A stretch of 17,007 bases of DNA from Peptococcaceae bacterium (lineage in GTDB: Bacteria; Bacillota; DSM-12270; Thermacetogeniales; Thermacetogeniaceae). The notes under the pieces are model-generated. The model worked only from the letters and a program-made list of their open reading frames with translations, was not told the DNA's origin and ran no database searches. The stretch is taken from NCBI GenBank assembly GCA_003132605.1, contig PKYJ01000115.1:1-17007 (forward strand), read 5' to 3'. The position numbers and the translations under genes are program-made. Numbering within the stretch: the first letter of the stretch is position 1; each line of letters starts with the position of its first letter. Below, one piece after another: positions 1-4,803 of the stretch.

Positions 1-140
1 ACCCGCACGGCGGCGGCGAGGGCCGCTCGCCGATCGGGCGCAATCCGGTAACCCCGTGGGGTAAACCGGCGCTGGGCGCCAAGACACGCAAGAAGAAGAA
101 GGCTTCAGATAAAATGATCGTCAAGCGGCGAACCAAGTGA
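1..140 (+). CDS. rplB: 50S ribosomal protein L2, C-terminal end (partial)
   Basis: Only the last 46 codons are present, read in frame from position 3 to the TGA at 138-140; the gene starts left of the window. The peptide carries the C-terminal signature of L2: a glycine-rich HGGGEGRSPIGR stretch, then TPWGKPALG and a basic tail containing KTRKKKK. L2 is a primary 23S rRNA-binding protein needed for subunit association and peptidyl transferase assembly, and the glycine/histidine-rich segment lies close to the catalytic centre. Its place directly before S19 is the standard S10-operon order. The stop is followed by a 133-nt gap filled with heptamer repeats rather than a tight junction. Confidence 0.95.
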   Translation, partial: PHGGGEGRSPIGRNPVTPWGKPALGAKTRKKKKASDKMIVKRRTK

Positions 141-143
141 TGA

Positions 144-253
144 GGGAAGTCGGAAGTGGGAAGCGAGAAATAGGAAGGCATTGGCTCTGTCAATGCCCGG
201 GTGCCCGCAAGGCGGGCGCGAATCGCATCTCACACTTCACGCCTCACACCTCT
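144..253. repeat. Paired heptamer-repeat element 1 (GGGAAGT / CATCTCA words)
   Basis: The L2-S19 gap holds two arms with a 7-nt period. The left purine-rich arm at 144-178 reads GGGAAGT, CGGAAGT, GGGAAGC, GAGAAAT, AGGAAGG. The right arm at 226-253 reads CATCTCA, CACTTCA, CGCCTCA, CACCTCT. The arms are roughly complementary (GAAG with CTTC, GTGGG with CTCAC), so the RNA could fold back. Between them, GTGCCCGC (201-208), loop AAG, GCGGGCGC (212-219) forms an 8-bp hairpin related to the CTTG hairpin of the later elements. The right arm ends just before the S19 ribosome binding site. Confidence 0.7.
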
Positions 254-273
254 CAGTTAGGAGGGAGCTAGCA

Positions 274-558
274 GTGGGCCGTTCTCTCAAAAAGGGACCG
301 TACTGCGAACAGAATCTGTTGGACCGGATCAACCAGATGAACGAGAAGGGCGCCAAAAAGGTCATCAAGACCTGGTCGCGACGTTCTACCGTTTTTCCGG
401 AGATGGTGGGACACACCATTGCCGTGCACGACGGGCGGCGGCACGTCCCCATCTACCTAAGCGAAGACATGGTGGGCCACAAACTGGGCGAATTTGCGCC
501 GACACGGATGTTCCGCGGCCACGGCGCGCATACGGAACGCTCAACATCACTGAAATAA
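274..558 (+). CDS. rpsS: 30S ribosomal protein S19
   Basis: S19 is a 30S head protein that binds 16S rRNA with S13 near the A-site finger. The GTG at 274 gives 94 residues starting MGRSLKKGPY, the normal N-terminus and length; the reading frame is open further upstream but that part is repeat sequence. A TTAGGAGGG ribosome binding site at 258-266 is well spaced for this start. Family landmarks are visible: the TWSRRSTVFPEMVGHTIAVH core, then HVPIYLSEDMVGHKLGEF and the FRGH motif near the C-terminus. It is separated from L22 by two strong hairpins rather than the usual few bases. Confidence 0.97.
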   Translation: MGRSLKKGPYCEQNLLDRINQMNEKGAKKVIKTWSRRSTVFPEMVGHTIAVHDGRRHVPIYLSEDMVGHKLGEFAPTRMFRGHGAHTERSTSLK

Positions 559-559
559 A

Positions 560-599
560 ACCCCGCGCATGCCGGGTGCCCGCTTGCGCGGCGCGGGGT
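560..599 (+). other. GC-rich mRNA hairpin in the S19-L22 gap
   Basis: ACCCCGCGC (560-568) and GCGCGGGGT (591-599) are perfect 9-bp complements enclosing a 22-nt loop. The loop holds GTGCCCGCTTGCG, a degenerate version of the CTTG hairpin found in the heptamer elements downstream. There is no T-tract after it, so it does not look like an intrinsic terminator. It may be a processing or stability structure, or a decayed repeat element. Confidence 0.6.
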
Positions 600-606
600 G
601 GGCCTC

Positions 607-635
607 GTTCCCCAGCACTTTCAGCGCTGGGGAAC
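607..635 (+). other. Second mRNA hairpin before rplV
   Basis: GTTCCCCAGC (607-616) pairs perfectly over 10 bp with GCTGGGGAAC (626-635), leaving a 9-nt loop ACTTTCAGC. It lies about 10 nt upstream of the AAGGGG binding site of L22. No T-run follows, so transcription termination is unlikely. Translation attenuation or RNA processing between S19 and L22 is possible but unproven. Confidence 0.6.
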
Positions 636-660
636 AATCAAGGAAAGGGGTTGAACAGCC

Positions 661-1002
661 GTGGAAACAAGGGCTGTAGCGCGCTACATCTGGATAGGGC
701 CGCGCAAGGTGCGGCTGGTGGCCGACCTGGTGCGCGGCAAGGGAGTCAATGATGCGTTGGCCATCCTGCGTTTCGCCCCCCAGAGAGCGGCAAAGCCGAT
801 CTCCAAGGTGGTGCGTTCGGCGCAGGCCAATGCCGAGCACAACCACAGCATGGATGCGGAGGAACTCTTCATCAAGACGATCTGCATCGACGAGGGGCCA
901 ATACTCAAACGCTTCCAGGCTCGTGCACGAGGCCGGGCTGACGTGAAACGACGGAGGACTTGTCACATAACAGTGGTAGTAGCTGATGGAAAGGAGGGGT
1001 AG
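661..1002 (+). CDS. rplV: 50S ribosomal protein L22
   Basis: L22 lines the peptide exit tunnel with its long beta-hairpin and contacts all domains of 23S rRNA. The protein is 113 residues, starting at GTG 661 with METRAVARYIWIGPRKVRLVADLVRGK, the classic N-terminal signature. The AAGGGG at 645-650 is the likely ribosome binding site. The C-terminal part contains the beta-hairpin region RFQARARGRADVKRRRTCHITVVV. The usual alternating basic tip is present, with Cys in place of the commoner Ser/Thr near its end. The stop overlaps the S3 ribosome binding region (AAGGAGG at 991-997), so the two are probably translationally coupled. Confidence 0.97.
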   Translation: METRAVARYIWIGPRKVRLVADLVRGKGVNDALAILRFAPQRAAKPISKVVRSAQANAEHNHSMDAEELFIKTICIDEGPILKRFQARARGRADVKRRRTCHITVVVADGKEG

Positions 1003-1005
1003 GCA

Positions 1006-1803
1006 GTGGGACAGAAGGTAAACCCGATCGGCTTCCGGTTGGGGGTCATCAGGGACTGGGATTCCAAGTGGTATGCGGGCAGAAACTATCGCGACCTGCT
1101 TCATGAGGATATTGCCCTGCGCAACTACATCAAGAAGAAGCTGTTCGTGGCCGGCATTTCCAGGATCGAGATCGAAAGAGCCTCCAACCGCGTGCGCCTC
1201 ACTATCCATACCGCCAAACCGGGCATCGTCATCGGGCGTGGCGGGACCGAAGTGGAGCTGCTGCGGAAGGACCTGGAGCGGATTACCGGCAAGCAGGTCA
1301 ACGTCAATATCGTCGAAATCAAGCGCCCGGAACTGGAAGCCCAACTGGTGGCAGAAAACGTGGCTGCTCAGTTGGAGAAGCGCATCGCCTTTCGCCGGGC
1401 GCTGAAACAGGCGGTTTCCCGTTCGATGCGTATGGGCGCCCAGGGTATCAGGATCGGTGTCGGCGGCCGGCTGGCTGGTGCGGAAATGGCCCGCAGCGAA
1501 TGGTACAGCGAAGGCAAGGTGCCCCTCCAGACCCTGCGTGCCGACATTGATTACGGTTTTGCGGAGGCCAGTACCACTTACGGCAAGATCGGGGTCAAGG
1601 TGAGAATTTACCGGGGTGAGATCCTGCCTGAGAAAAAGAAACACTTAGCGCCCGCTGAGGCGGCGGCGCCGGGTCCGGCGGACCGGGCACGGCGTCCGGC
1701 AGAGCGGGTACCTGGCGGTGGTGGCGGGTCCGTGCCCACCGGGAACCCGGAACGGGCAGGGCGCCCACATGGCGCGGCCGGTTCTGAAGGGGGCGAGGGT
1801 TAA
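1006..1803 (+). CDS. rpsC: 30S ribosomal protein S3 with extended C-terminus
   Basis: S3 binds the 30S head and forms part of the mRNA entry channel. The GTG at 1006 has AAGGAGG 8 nt upstream and gives MGQKVNPIGFRLGVIRDWDSKWYA, the standard start. The KH domain with its GIVIGRGG loop lies at about residues 66-73, and the C-terminal domain (MRMGAQGIRIGVGGRLAGAEMAR) follows. The product is 265 residues; related Firmicute S3 proteins are about 220. The extra 45 or so residues after GEILPEKKK form a Pro/Gly/Ala/Arg-rich tail, encoded by DNA with GC-rich palindromes (1648-1669, 1672-1684) like those in the intergenic elements. The stop lies 2 nt before L16. Confidence 0.96.
   Translation: MGQKVNPIGFRLGVIRDWDSKWYAGRNYRDLLHEDIALRNYIKKKLFVAGISRIEIERASNRVRLTIHTAKPGIVIGRGGTEVELLRKDLERITGKQVNVNIVEIKRPELEAQLVAENVAAQLEKRIAFRRALKQAVSRSMRMGAQGIRIGVGGRLAGAEMARSEWYSEGKVPLQTLRADIDYGFAEASTTYGKIGVKVRIYRGEILPEKKKHLAPAEAAAPGPADRARRPAERVPGGGGGSVPTGNPERAGRPHGAAGSEGGEG
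1648..1684 (+). repeat. GC palindromes inside the S3 C-terminal extension
   Basis: GCGCC (1648-1652) pairs with GGCGC (1665-1669), and GGTCC (1672-1676) pairs with GGACC (1680-1684) around a GGC loop. The first begins GCGCCCGCTGAG, close to GCGCCCGCTCAG in the L24-L5 gap, suggesting the intergenic hairpin or a relative was absorbed into the coding sequence. This is inference from similarity over a short stretch. Confidence 0.4.
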
Positions 1804-1805
1804 CC

Positions 1806-2246
1806 ATGTTGATGCCCAAAAGGGTGGTCTATCGCAAGCAGCACCTGCGCTGGCCGACCGGCAAGATCAACCGGGGCTATGAGGTTACCTTCGGGGAGTA
1901 CGGCCTGCAGTCCCTGGGAGCGTGCTGGATCAGCGCCCGCCAGATCGAGGCTGCCCGTATTGCCATGACCCGGCACGTCAAGAGAGGTGGCAAGGTCTGG
2001 ATCATGATCTTCCCGGACCAGCCGGTCACTGCCAAGCCGGCAGAGACCAGAATGGGGAGCGGCAAGGGAGCGCCCGATTTCTGGGTGGCTGTGGTCAAGC
2101 CGGGCCGAGTGCTGTTCGAACTGGCCGGCGTGCCGGAGGAGACAGCCCGGGAGGCGATGCGCCTGGCGGGTCACAAGCTTCCGGTCAAGAGCAGGTTCAT
2201 AAAACGGCAGGAAGCGGGTGATAGTGATGCCGGTACAGAAGGTTAA
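1806..2246 (+). CDS. rplP: 50S ribosomal protein L16
   Basis: L16 helps position the A-site tRNA and organises 23S helices near the peptidyl transferase centre. The 146-residue protein starts MLMPKRVVYRKQH at ATG 1806, with GAGGG at 1795-1799 upstream; ATG 1812 is an alternative. Landmarks include RQIEAARIAMTRHVKRGGKVWI, the RMGSGKGAPDFWVAVVKPGR block and AREAMRLAGHKLPVK. Around residues 14-22 the usual RGRMKG-type basic loop is replaced by LRWPTGKIN of about the same length, which is unusual. The end overlaps the L29 start by 20-29 nt, suggesting coupled translation. Confidence 0.96.
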   Translation: MLMPKRVVYRKQHLRWPTGKINRGYEVTFGEYGLQSLGACWISARQIEAARIAMTRHVKRGGKVWIMIFPDQPVTAKPAETRMGSGKGAPDFWVAVVKPGRVLFELAGVPEETAREAMRLAGHKLPVKSRFIKRQEAGDSDAGTEG

Positions 2247-2487
2247 GGAACTGCGGGACCTGACAGAAGACGAACTGGAGAGAAAATTGCTCGATTTGAA
2301 GGATGAGCTGTGGCGGCTTCGCTTCCAACTGGCGACACAGCAACTGGAGAACCCGATGCGGATCCGGGAGGTGCGCAAGGCATTTGCCCGCACCATGACA
2401 ATCATCCGGGAGAGAGAGATCGCCCGGGAAAGACAGAACCGGCAGGACGCTCTGCGCACCGGAGATGTTCAGGTAAGTCAAGGCTGA
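2218..2487 (+). CDS. rpmC: 50S ribosomal protein L29
   Basis: L29 is a small two-helix protein at the tunnel exit near L23, part of the docking area for SRP and trigger factor. It is recognised by LTEDELERKLLDLKDELWRLRFQLATQQLENPMRIREVRK, the conserved coiled-coil core. Three in-frame starts compete: GTG 2218, GTG 2224 and ATG 2227. AGGAA at 2209-2213 is about 4 nt from the first and 13 nt from the last, so 2218 (89 aa) is listed, but ATG 2227 (86 aa) is quite possible. The C-terminus after RERE runs on about 20 residues more than most L29 proteins. Confidence 0.93.
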   Translation: MIVMPVQKVKELRDLTEDELERKLLDLKDELWRLRFQLATQQLENPMRIREVRKAFARTMTIIREREIARERQNRQDALRTGDVQVSQG

Positions 2488-2503
2488 TAGGGGGCACAGG
2501 CAG

Positions 2504-2818
2504 TTGAACGAGCGAGCACAGCGCAAGACACGCATCGGAACCGTAGTCAGCGACAAGATGGATAAGACCGTGGTCGTGCTGGTGGAAACCAGGGTCCGGC
2601 ACCCTCTTTACGGGCGGACAGTGACCAGGTCGCAGAAGTTCAAAACCCATGACGAGACCAATGCCTGCAAAATGGGGGATAAGGTGCGGATCATGGAGAC
2701 GCGCCCCTTGAGCAAGGAGAAGCGGTGGCGGGTGGCCGAGGTTCTGGCCCGGTCTGCAGACAAGAGCACAGCCAGAAAGGGGGCCGGAGTAGATGATACA
2801 GCCGCAAACAATGCTTAG
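2504..2818 (+). CDS. rpsQ: 30S ribosomal protein S17
   Basis: S17 is an OB-fold protein that binds 16S rRNA early in 30S assembly. The TTG start at 2504 has GGGGG at 2490-2494 upstream and gives MNERAQRKTRIGTVVSDKMDKTVVV, the typical opening. HPLYGRTVTRSQKFKTHDE and the KMGDKVRIMETRPLSKEKRWRV motif confirm the family. At 104 residues it is somewhat longer than the usual 80-90 because of a tail (ARKGAGVDDTAANNA). That tail is encoded in the stretch that overlaps the first 26 nt of L14, so the extension may exist mainly because of the overlap. Confidence 0.95.
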   Translation: MNERAQRKTRIGTVVSDKMDKTVVVLVETRVRHPLYGRTVTRSQKFKTHDETNACKMGDKVRIMETRPLSKEKRWRVAEVLARSADKSTARKGAGVDDTAANNA

Positions 2819-3161
2819 GGCGGGGGACAACACCGGCGCCAAGAGGATGATGTGTATCCGGGTGATGGGGGGGTCCCTGCGCCGGTATGCCTCGGTCGGC
2901 GACATCATCATCGCCACCGTGAAGGAGGCCAGCCCCGGTGGTATGGTCAAGAAGGGCGAGGTAGTGACGGCGGTGGTGGTCAGGGCGCGCAAGGAGATCC
3001 GCCGTCCGGACGGTTCTTACATCAAATTCAGCGAGAATGCGGCAGTAATCATCAACGACCAGAAAAACCCTCGCGGGACGCGTATCTTCGGTCCGGTGGC
3101 GCGGGAACTCCGGGAAAAGAATTTCATGAAGATTGTCTCTCTGGCGCCTGAGGTGCTATAA
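2793..3161 (+). CDS. rplN: 50S ribosomal protein L14
   Basis: L14 sits at the subunit interface, forms bridges with 16S rRNA and is the binding site of the silencing factor RsfS. The 122-residue protein starts MIQPQTMLRAGDNTGAKRMMCIRV, matching the family in sequence and length. The signature block around residues 60-85 (AVVVRARKEIRRPDGSYIKFSENAAVII) is intact, as is the GTRIFGPVARELR ending. The start lies inside the end of S17, with GGGGGCCGG a few bases upstream as the likely binding site. It is followed by an unusual 203-nt non-coding gap before L24. Confidence 0.97.
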   Translation: MIQPQTMLRAGDNTGAKRMMCIRVMGGSLRRYASVGDIIIATVKEASPGGMVKKGEVVTAVVVRARKEIRRPDGSYIKFSENAAVIINDQKNPRGTRIFGPVARELREKNFMKIVSLAPEVL

Positions 3162-3251
3162 CTTTGCTTGGATGCCCCTTGCCTCTATGGGCGGCGGGGT
3201 AAGATTAGTAAATCAGTGGAGTCCAATCATCCTCTGAAGAGCGAAGTTATA

Positions 3252-3307
3252 TGAATTATTTGCCGTGCCAGATGTTTGCTTCTCAAACAGGCACATGGCA
3301 TAATTCA
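3252..3307 (+). other. AT-rich long hairpin in the L14-L24 gap
   Basis: The gap at 3162-3364 contains no gene. TGAATTAT (3252-3259) pairs with ATAATTCA (3300-3307), GCC (3262-3264) with GGC (3297-3299), GTGCC (3265-3269) with GGCAC (3290-3294), and TGTTTG (3273-3278) with CAAACA (3284-3289) around a CTTCT loop. This gives a nearly continuous stem of about 22 bp with small bulges. The base composition is clearly more AT-rich than the flanking genes. It may be a small palindromic insertion or a cis-acting RNA; no T-tract follows. Confidence 0.65.
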
Positions 3308-3309
3308 AA

Positions 3310-3345
3310 CTACGCTTCACTTCGTTTGAATGAAGAGCAGCGTAG
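3310..3345 (+). other. Stem-loop directly before the L24 ribosome binding site
   Basis: CTACGCT (3310-3316) pairs with AGCGTAG (3339-3345), and inside it CTTC (3320-3323) pairs with GAAG (3332-3335) around an 8-nt loop. The stem ends 2 nt before the GGAGGTG binding site at 3348-3354. Its position suggests an effect on L24 translation, but no competing structure that hides the binding site was found by eye. Confidence 0.55.
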
Positions 3346-3364
3346 GCGGAGGTGAAAGGAACAG

Positions 3365-3694
3365 ATGATACAGCGCAAGGTTCATGTACGTAAGGGAGAT
3401 ACAGTGCTGGTATTGGCTGGGAAGAGCGCGGGCAAGCGGGGAAAGGTGATCCAGGTCTATCCCGCCGCCCAGCGGGTGATCGTCGAGGGGGTAAACGTTG
3501 CCAAGCGCCATAGCCGCCCCACCCGTTCGCTGCCGCAGGGGGGGATCGTGGAGAAAGAAGCCCCAATCGCCGGTTCCAACGTGATGCTGGTCTGCGGTAA
3601 GTGCAATCAGCCGACCCGCGTGTCCAAGAAGCTGGTTGAGCAGAAGTACTATCGGGCGTGTAAGAAGTGCGGGGAGCTTATCGACAAGCAGTAG
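3365..3694 (+). CDS. rplX: 50S ribosomal protein L24
   Basis: L24 initiates 50S assembly and lies at the tunnel exit. The ATG at 3365 follows GGAGGTGAAAGGA and gives 109 residues. The N-terminal KOW domain is clear (VRKGDTVLVLAGKSAGKRGKVIQV, about residues 8-31), followed by NVAKRHSRPT and GGIVEKEAPI. The C-terminal part carries a four-cysteine zinc-ribbon pattern, Cys77-x2-Cys80 and Cys99-x2-Cys102, complete here. The gene is flanked by two structured gaps (203 nt before, 214 nt after), unlike the usual compact spc operon. Confidence 0.96.
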   Translation: MIQRKVHVRKGDTVLVLAGKSAGKRGKVIQVYPAAQRVIVEGVNVAKRHSRPTRSLPQGGIVEKEAPIAGSNVMLVCGKCNQPTRVSKKLVEQKYYRACKKCGELIDKQ

Positions 3695-3713
3695 GCGCCC
3701 GCTCAGTGGGCAC
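3695..3713 (-). repeat. Reverse-orientation copy of the GTGCCCG hairpin
   Basis: Read on the minus strand this is GTGCCC-ACTGAGC-GGGCGC, close to the GTGCCCGCTTGCGGGCGC hairpin of the heptamer elements. On the minus strand the stem is complete with a G-U pair; on the plus strand the same position is a C-A mismatch. It follows the L24 stop codon directly. Confidence 0.45.
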
Positions 3714-3718
3714 ATGTA

Positions 3719-3759
3719 CTCCGCATTCTTTCAGGCCGGGCGTTAGCCCGGATGCGGAG
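3719..3759 (+). other. Strong two-part hairpin in the L24-L5 gap
   Basis: CTCCGCAT (3719-3726) pairs with ATGCGGAG (3752-3759), and CCGGGC (3736-3741) pairs with GCCCGG (3746-3751) around a GTTA loop. The only irregularity is a 9-nt one-sided bulge, TCTTTCAGG (3727-3735). In E. coli, S8 represses the spc operon by binding mRNA near the start of the L5 gene, so a structured RNA here is suggestive, but I cannot show that this fold matches the S8 site. No T-tract follows. Confidence 0.6.
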
Positions 3760-3760
3760 G

Positions 3761-3894
3761 AGGTCGGAAGCAAGAGGTAAAAACGGGAGTCAGAAGACGG
3801 AAAAAATCTCTGATGAAGTCAGGAGCAGAAGAAGGCCGGCAAGTAGGCCAGGAAATGTTCCGACATCCAACTTCCGGCGTCCGACATCCGCTTC
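3761..3894. repeat. Paired heptamer-repeat element 2 (CCGACAT words)
   Basis: The right arm at 3860-3894 is five heptamers in phase: CCGACAT, CCAACTT, CCGGCGT, CCGACAT, CCGCTTC, ending directly at the AAGGAGG of L5. The left side (3761-3806) is purine-rich but less regular; GTCGGAA at 3763-3769 complements TTCCGAC at 3858-3864. The element appears to be a decayed or differently worded member of the same family as the TGGTTGG/CCAACGA elements. Confidence 0.6.
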
Positions 3895-3908
3895 AAGGAG
3901 GCATGGTG

Positions 3909-4448
3909 ATGGGGCTGAAAGAGCGCTACCGTCAGGAGATCATTCCCCAGATGATCAAGAAATACAACTACAAGAACGTGATGCAGGCACCTGCCCTGAG
4001 CAAGGTTGTCCTCAACATGGGCGTCGGCGAGGCGATCCAGAATCCCAAGTCGCTGGAGGCGGCGGTGAACGACCTGACCACGATCACCGGACAGCGTCCG
4101 GTGGTGACCAAGGCCCGCAAGTCGATTGCGGCCTTCAAGCTGCGGGAAGGGATGAAGATCGGCTGCAAGGTCACTCTACGGGGCAACCGCATGTACGACT
4201 TCATCGACAAGCTGGTCAACGTGGTCCTGCCCAGGGTGCGTGACTTCCGGGGGGTTTCACCCAGGGCCTTCGACGGCCGGGGCAACTATACCCTGGGACT
4301 CAGGGAGCAGGTGATCTTCCCGGAGATCGAATATGACAAGATCGACAAGGTTCGGGGCATGGATATTACCGTCGTGACCACCGCCAAGACCGATGAGGAA
4401 GCGCGGGACTTACTCCGCCTGGTGGGCATGCCCTTTCGGGAAAGCTAG
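3909..4448 (+). CDS. rplE: 50S ribosomal protein L5
   Basis: L5 binds 5S rRNA and forms the central protuberance contact with the P-site tRNA. The ATG at 3909 lies 7 nt after AAGGAGG (3895-3901) and yields 179 residues, exactly the family norm, beginning MGLKERYRQEIIPQMIKKY; ATG 3903 and GTG 3906 are too close to the binding site. Family motifs include NVMQAPALSKVVLNMGVGEA, TGQRPVVTKARKSIAAFKLREGMKIG and RDFRGVSPRAFDGRGNYTLGLREQVIFPEI. The C-terminal MDITVVTTAKTDEEARDLL is complete. It is followed by heptamer element 3 before S14. Confidence 0.97.
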   Translation: MGLKERYRQEIIPQMIKKYNYKNVMQAPALSKVVLNMGVGEAIQNPKSLEAAVNDLTTITGQRPVVTKARKSIAAFKLREGMKIGCKVTLRGNRMYDFIDKLVNVVLPRVRDFRGVSPRAFDGRGNYTLGLREQVIFPEIEYDKIDKVRGMDITVVTTAKTDEEARDLLRLVGMPFRES

Positions 4449-4456
4449 CATAGCGG

Positions 4457-4599
4457 TGGTTGGTGGTTAGTAGTTGGAGGAATACAAACGCTGGTTGGTG
4501 GTCGGCGCCCGTCCAACGGGTGGGCGCTTAGGGAAAAATTTAGGATGCATGCACTGACATGTATCCAACGACAAACCACCAATGGCCAACGGCCAATAT
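4457..4599. repeat. Paired heptamer-repeat element 3 (TGGTTGG / CCAACGA), L5-S14 gap
   Basis: The left arm reads TGGTTGG, TGGTTAG, TAGTTGG (4457-4477), then AGGAATA, and again TGGTTGG, TGGTCGG (4492-4505). A hairpin follows: GCGCCC (4505-4510) with GGGCGC (4522-4527), a variant of the CTTG hairpin. Next, GGATGCATG (4543-4551) pairs with CATGTATCC (4558-4566) around CACTGA. The right arm is CCAACGA, CAAACCA, CCAATGG, CCAACGG, CCAATAT (4565-4599), ending at the GGAGG of S14. The arms can pair over most positions in the RNA. Confidence 0.85.
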
Positions 4600-4612
4600 A
4601 GGAGGGATGTTA

Positions 4613-4798
4613 GTGGCCAAGAAGTCGATGGTTGCTAAGCAGAGGAGGACGCAGAAGTTCAAGGTCCGGGCATATAACCGCTGTAAGCTCTGTGGGCGGC
4701 CGCGTGCCTACTTGCGTAAATTTGGAATGTGCCGTATCTGTTTCCGGGAACTGGTCTTTAAGGGGCAGATCCCTGGTGTGGTCAAGGCCAGTTGGTAA
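4613..4798 (+). CDS. rpsN: 30S ribosomal protein S14, zinc-binding form
   Basis: S14 completes the 30S head. The GTG at 4613 lies 7 nt after GGAGG (4601-4605) and gives 61 residues (MAKKSMVAKQRRTQKFKVRAY), the length of the short zinc form; ATG 4607 is too close to the binding site. The zinc ligands Cys24-x2-Cys27 and Cys40-x2-Cys43 are intact (CKLCG, CRICF), with the conserved RKFGMCRICFRELV block and the GVVKASW ending. This zinc type, rather than the longer cysteine-less type, is common in Firmicutes. It is framed on both sides by TGGTTGG/CCAACGA repeat elements. Confidence 0.97.
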   Translation: MAKKSMVAKQRRTQKFKVRAYNRCKLCGRPRAYLRKFGMCRICFRELVFKGQIPGVVKASW

Positions 4799-4803
4799 CG
4801 TAG

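Noticed and set aside
547..1644. 365-codon open frame on the minus strand across L22 and S3
   Set aside because: It lies antisense to two certain ribosomal genes, has no recognisable domain or ribosome binding site, and its length follows from the GC-rich codon use of the plus strand.
3162..3364. A small gene between L14 and L24
   Set aside because: No plus-strand frame with a start and binding site; the minus-strand frames here overlap hairpins and the start of L24 and show no coding character.
3752..4243. 163-codon plus-strand frame overlapping L5
   Set aside because: It starts in repeat sequence and then runs through L5 in the wrong frame; composition is that of a shifted shadow.
4457..4599. 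Intrinsic terminators in the repeat gaps
   Set aside because: The hairpins are strong but none is followed by a T-tract, and the genes on both sides belong to one operon.
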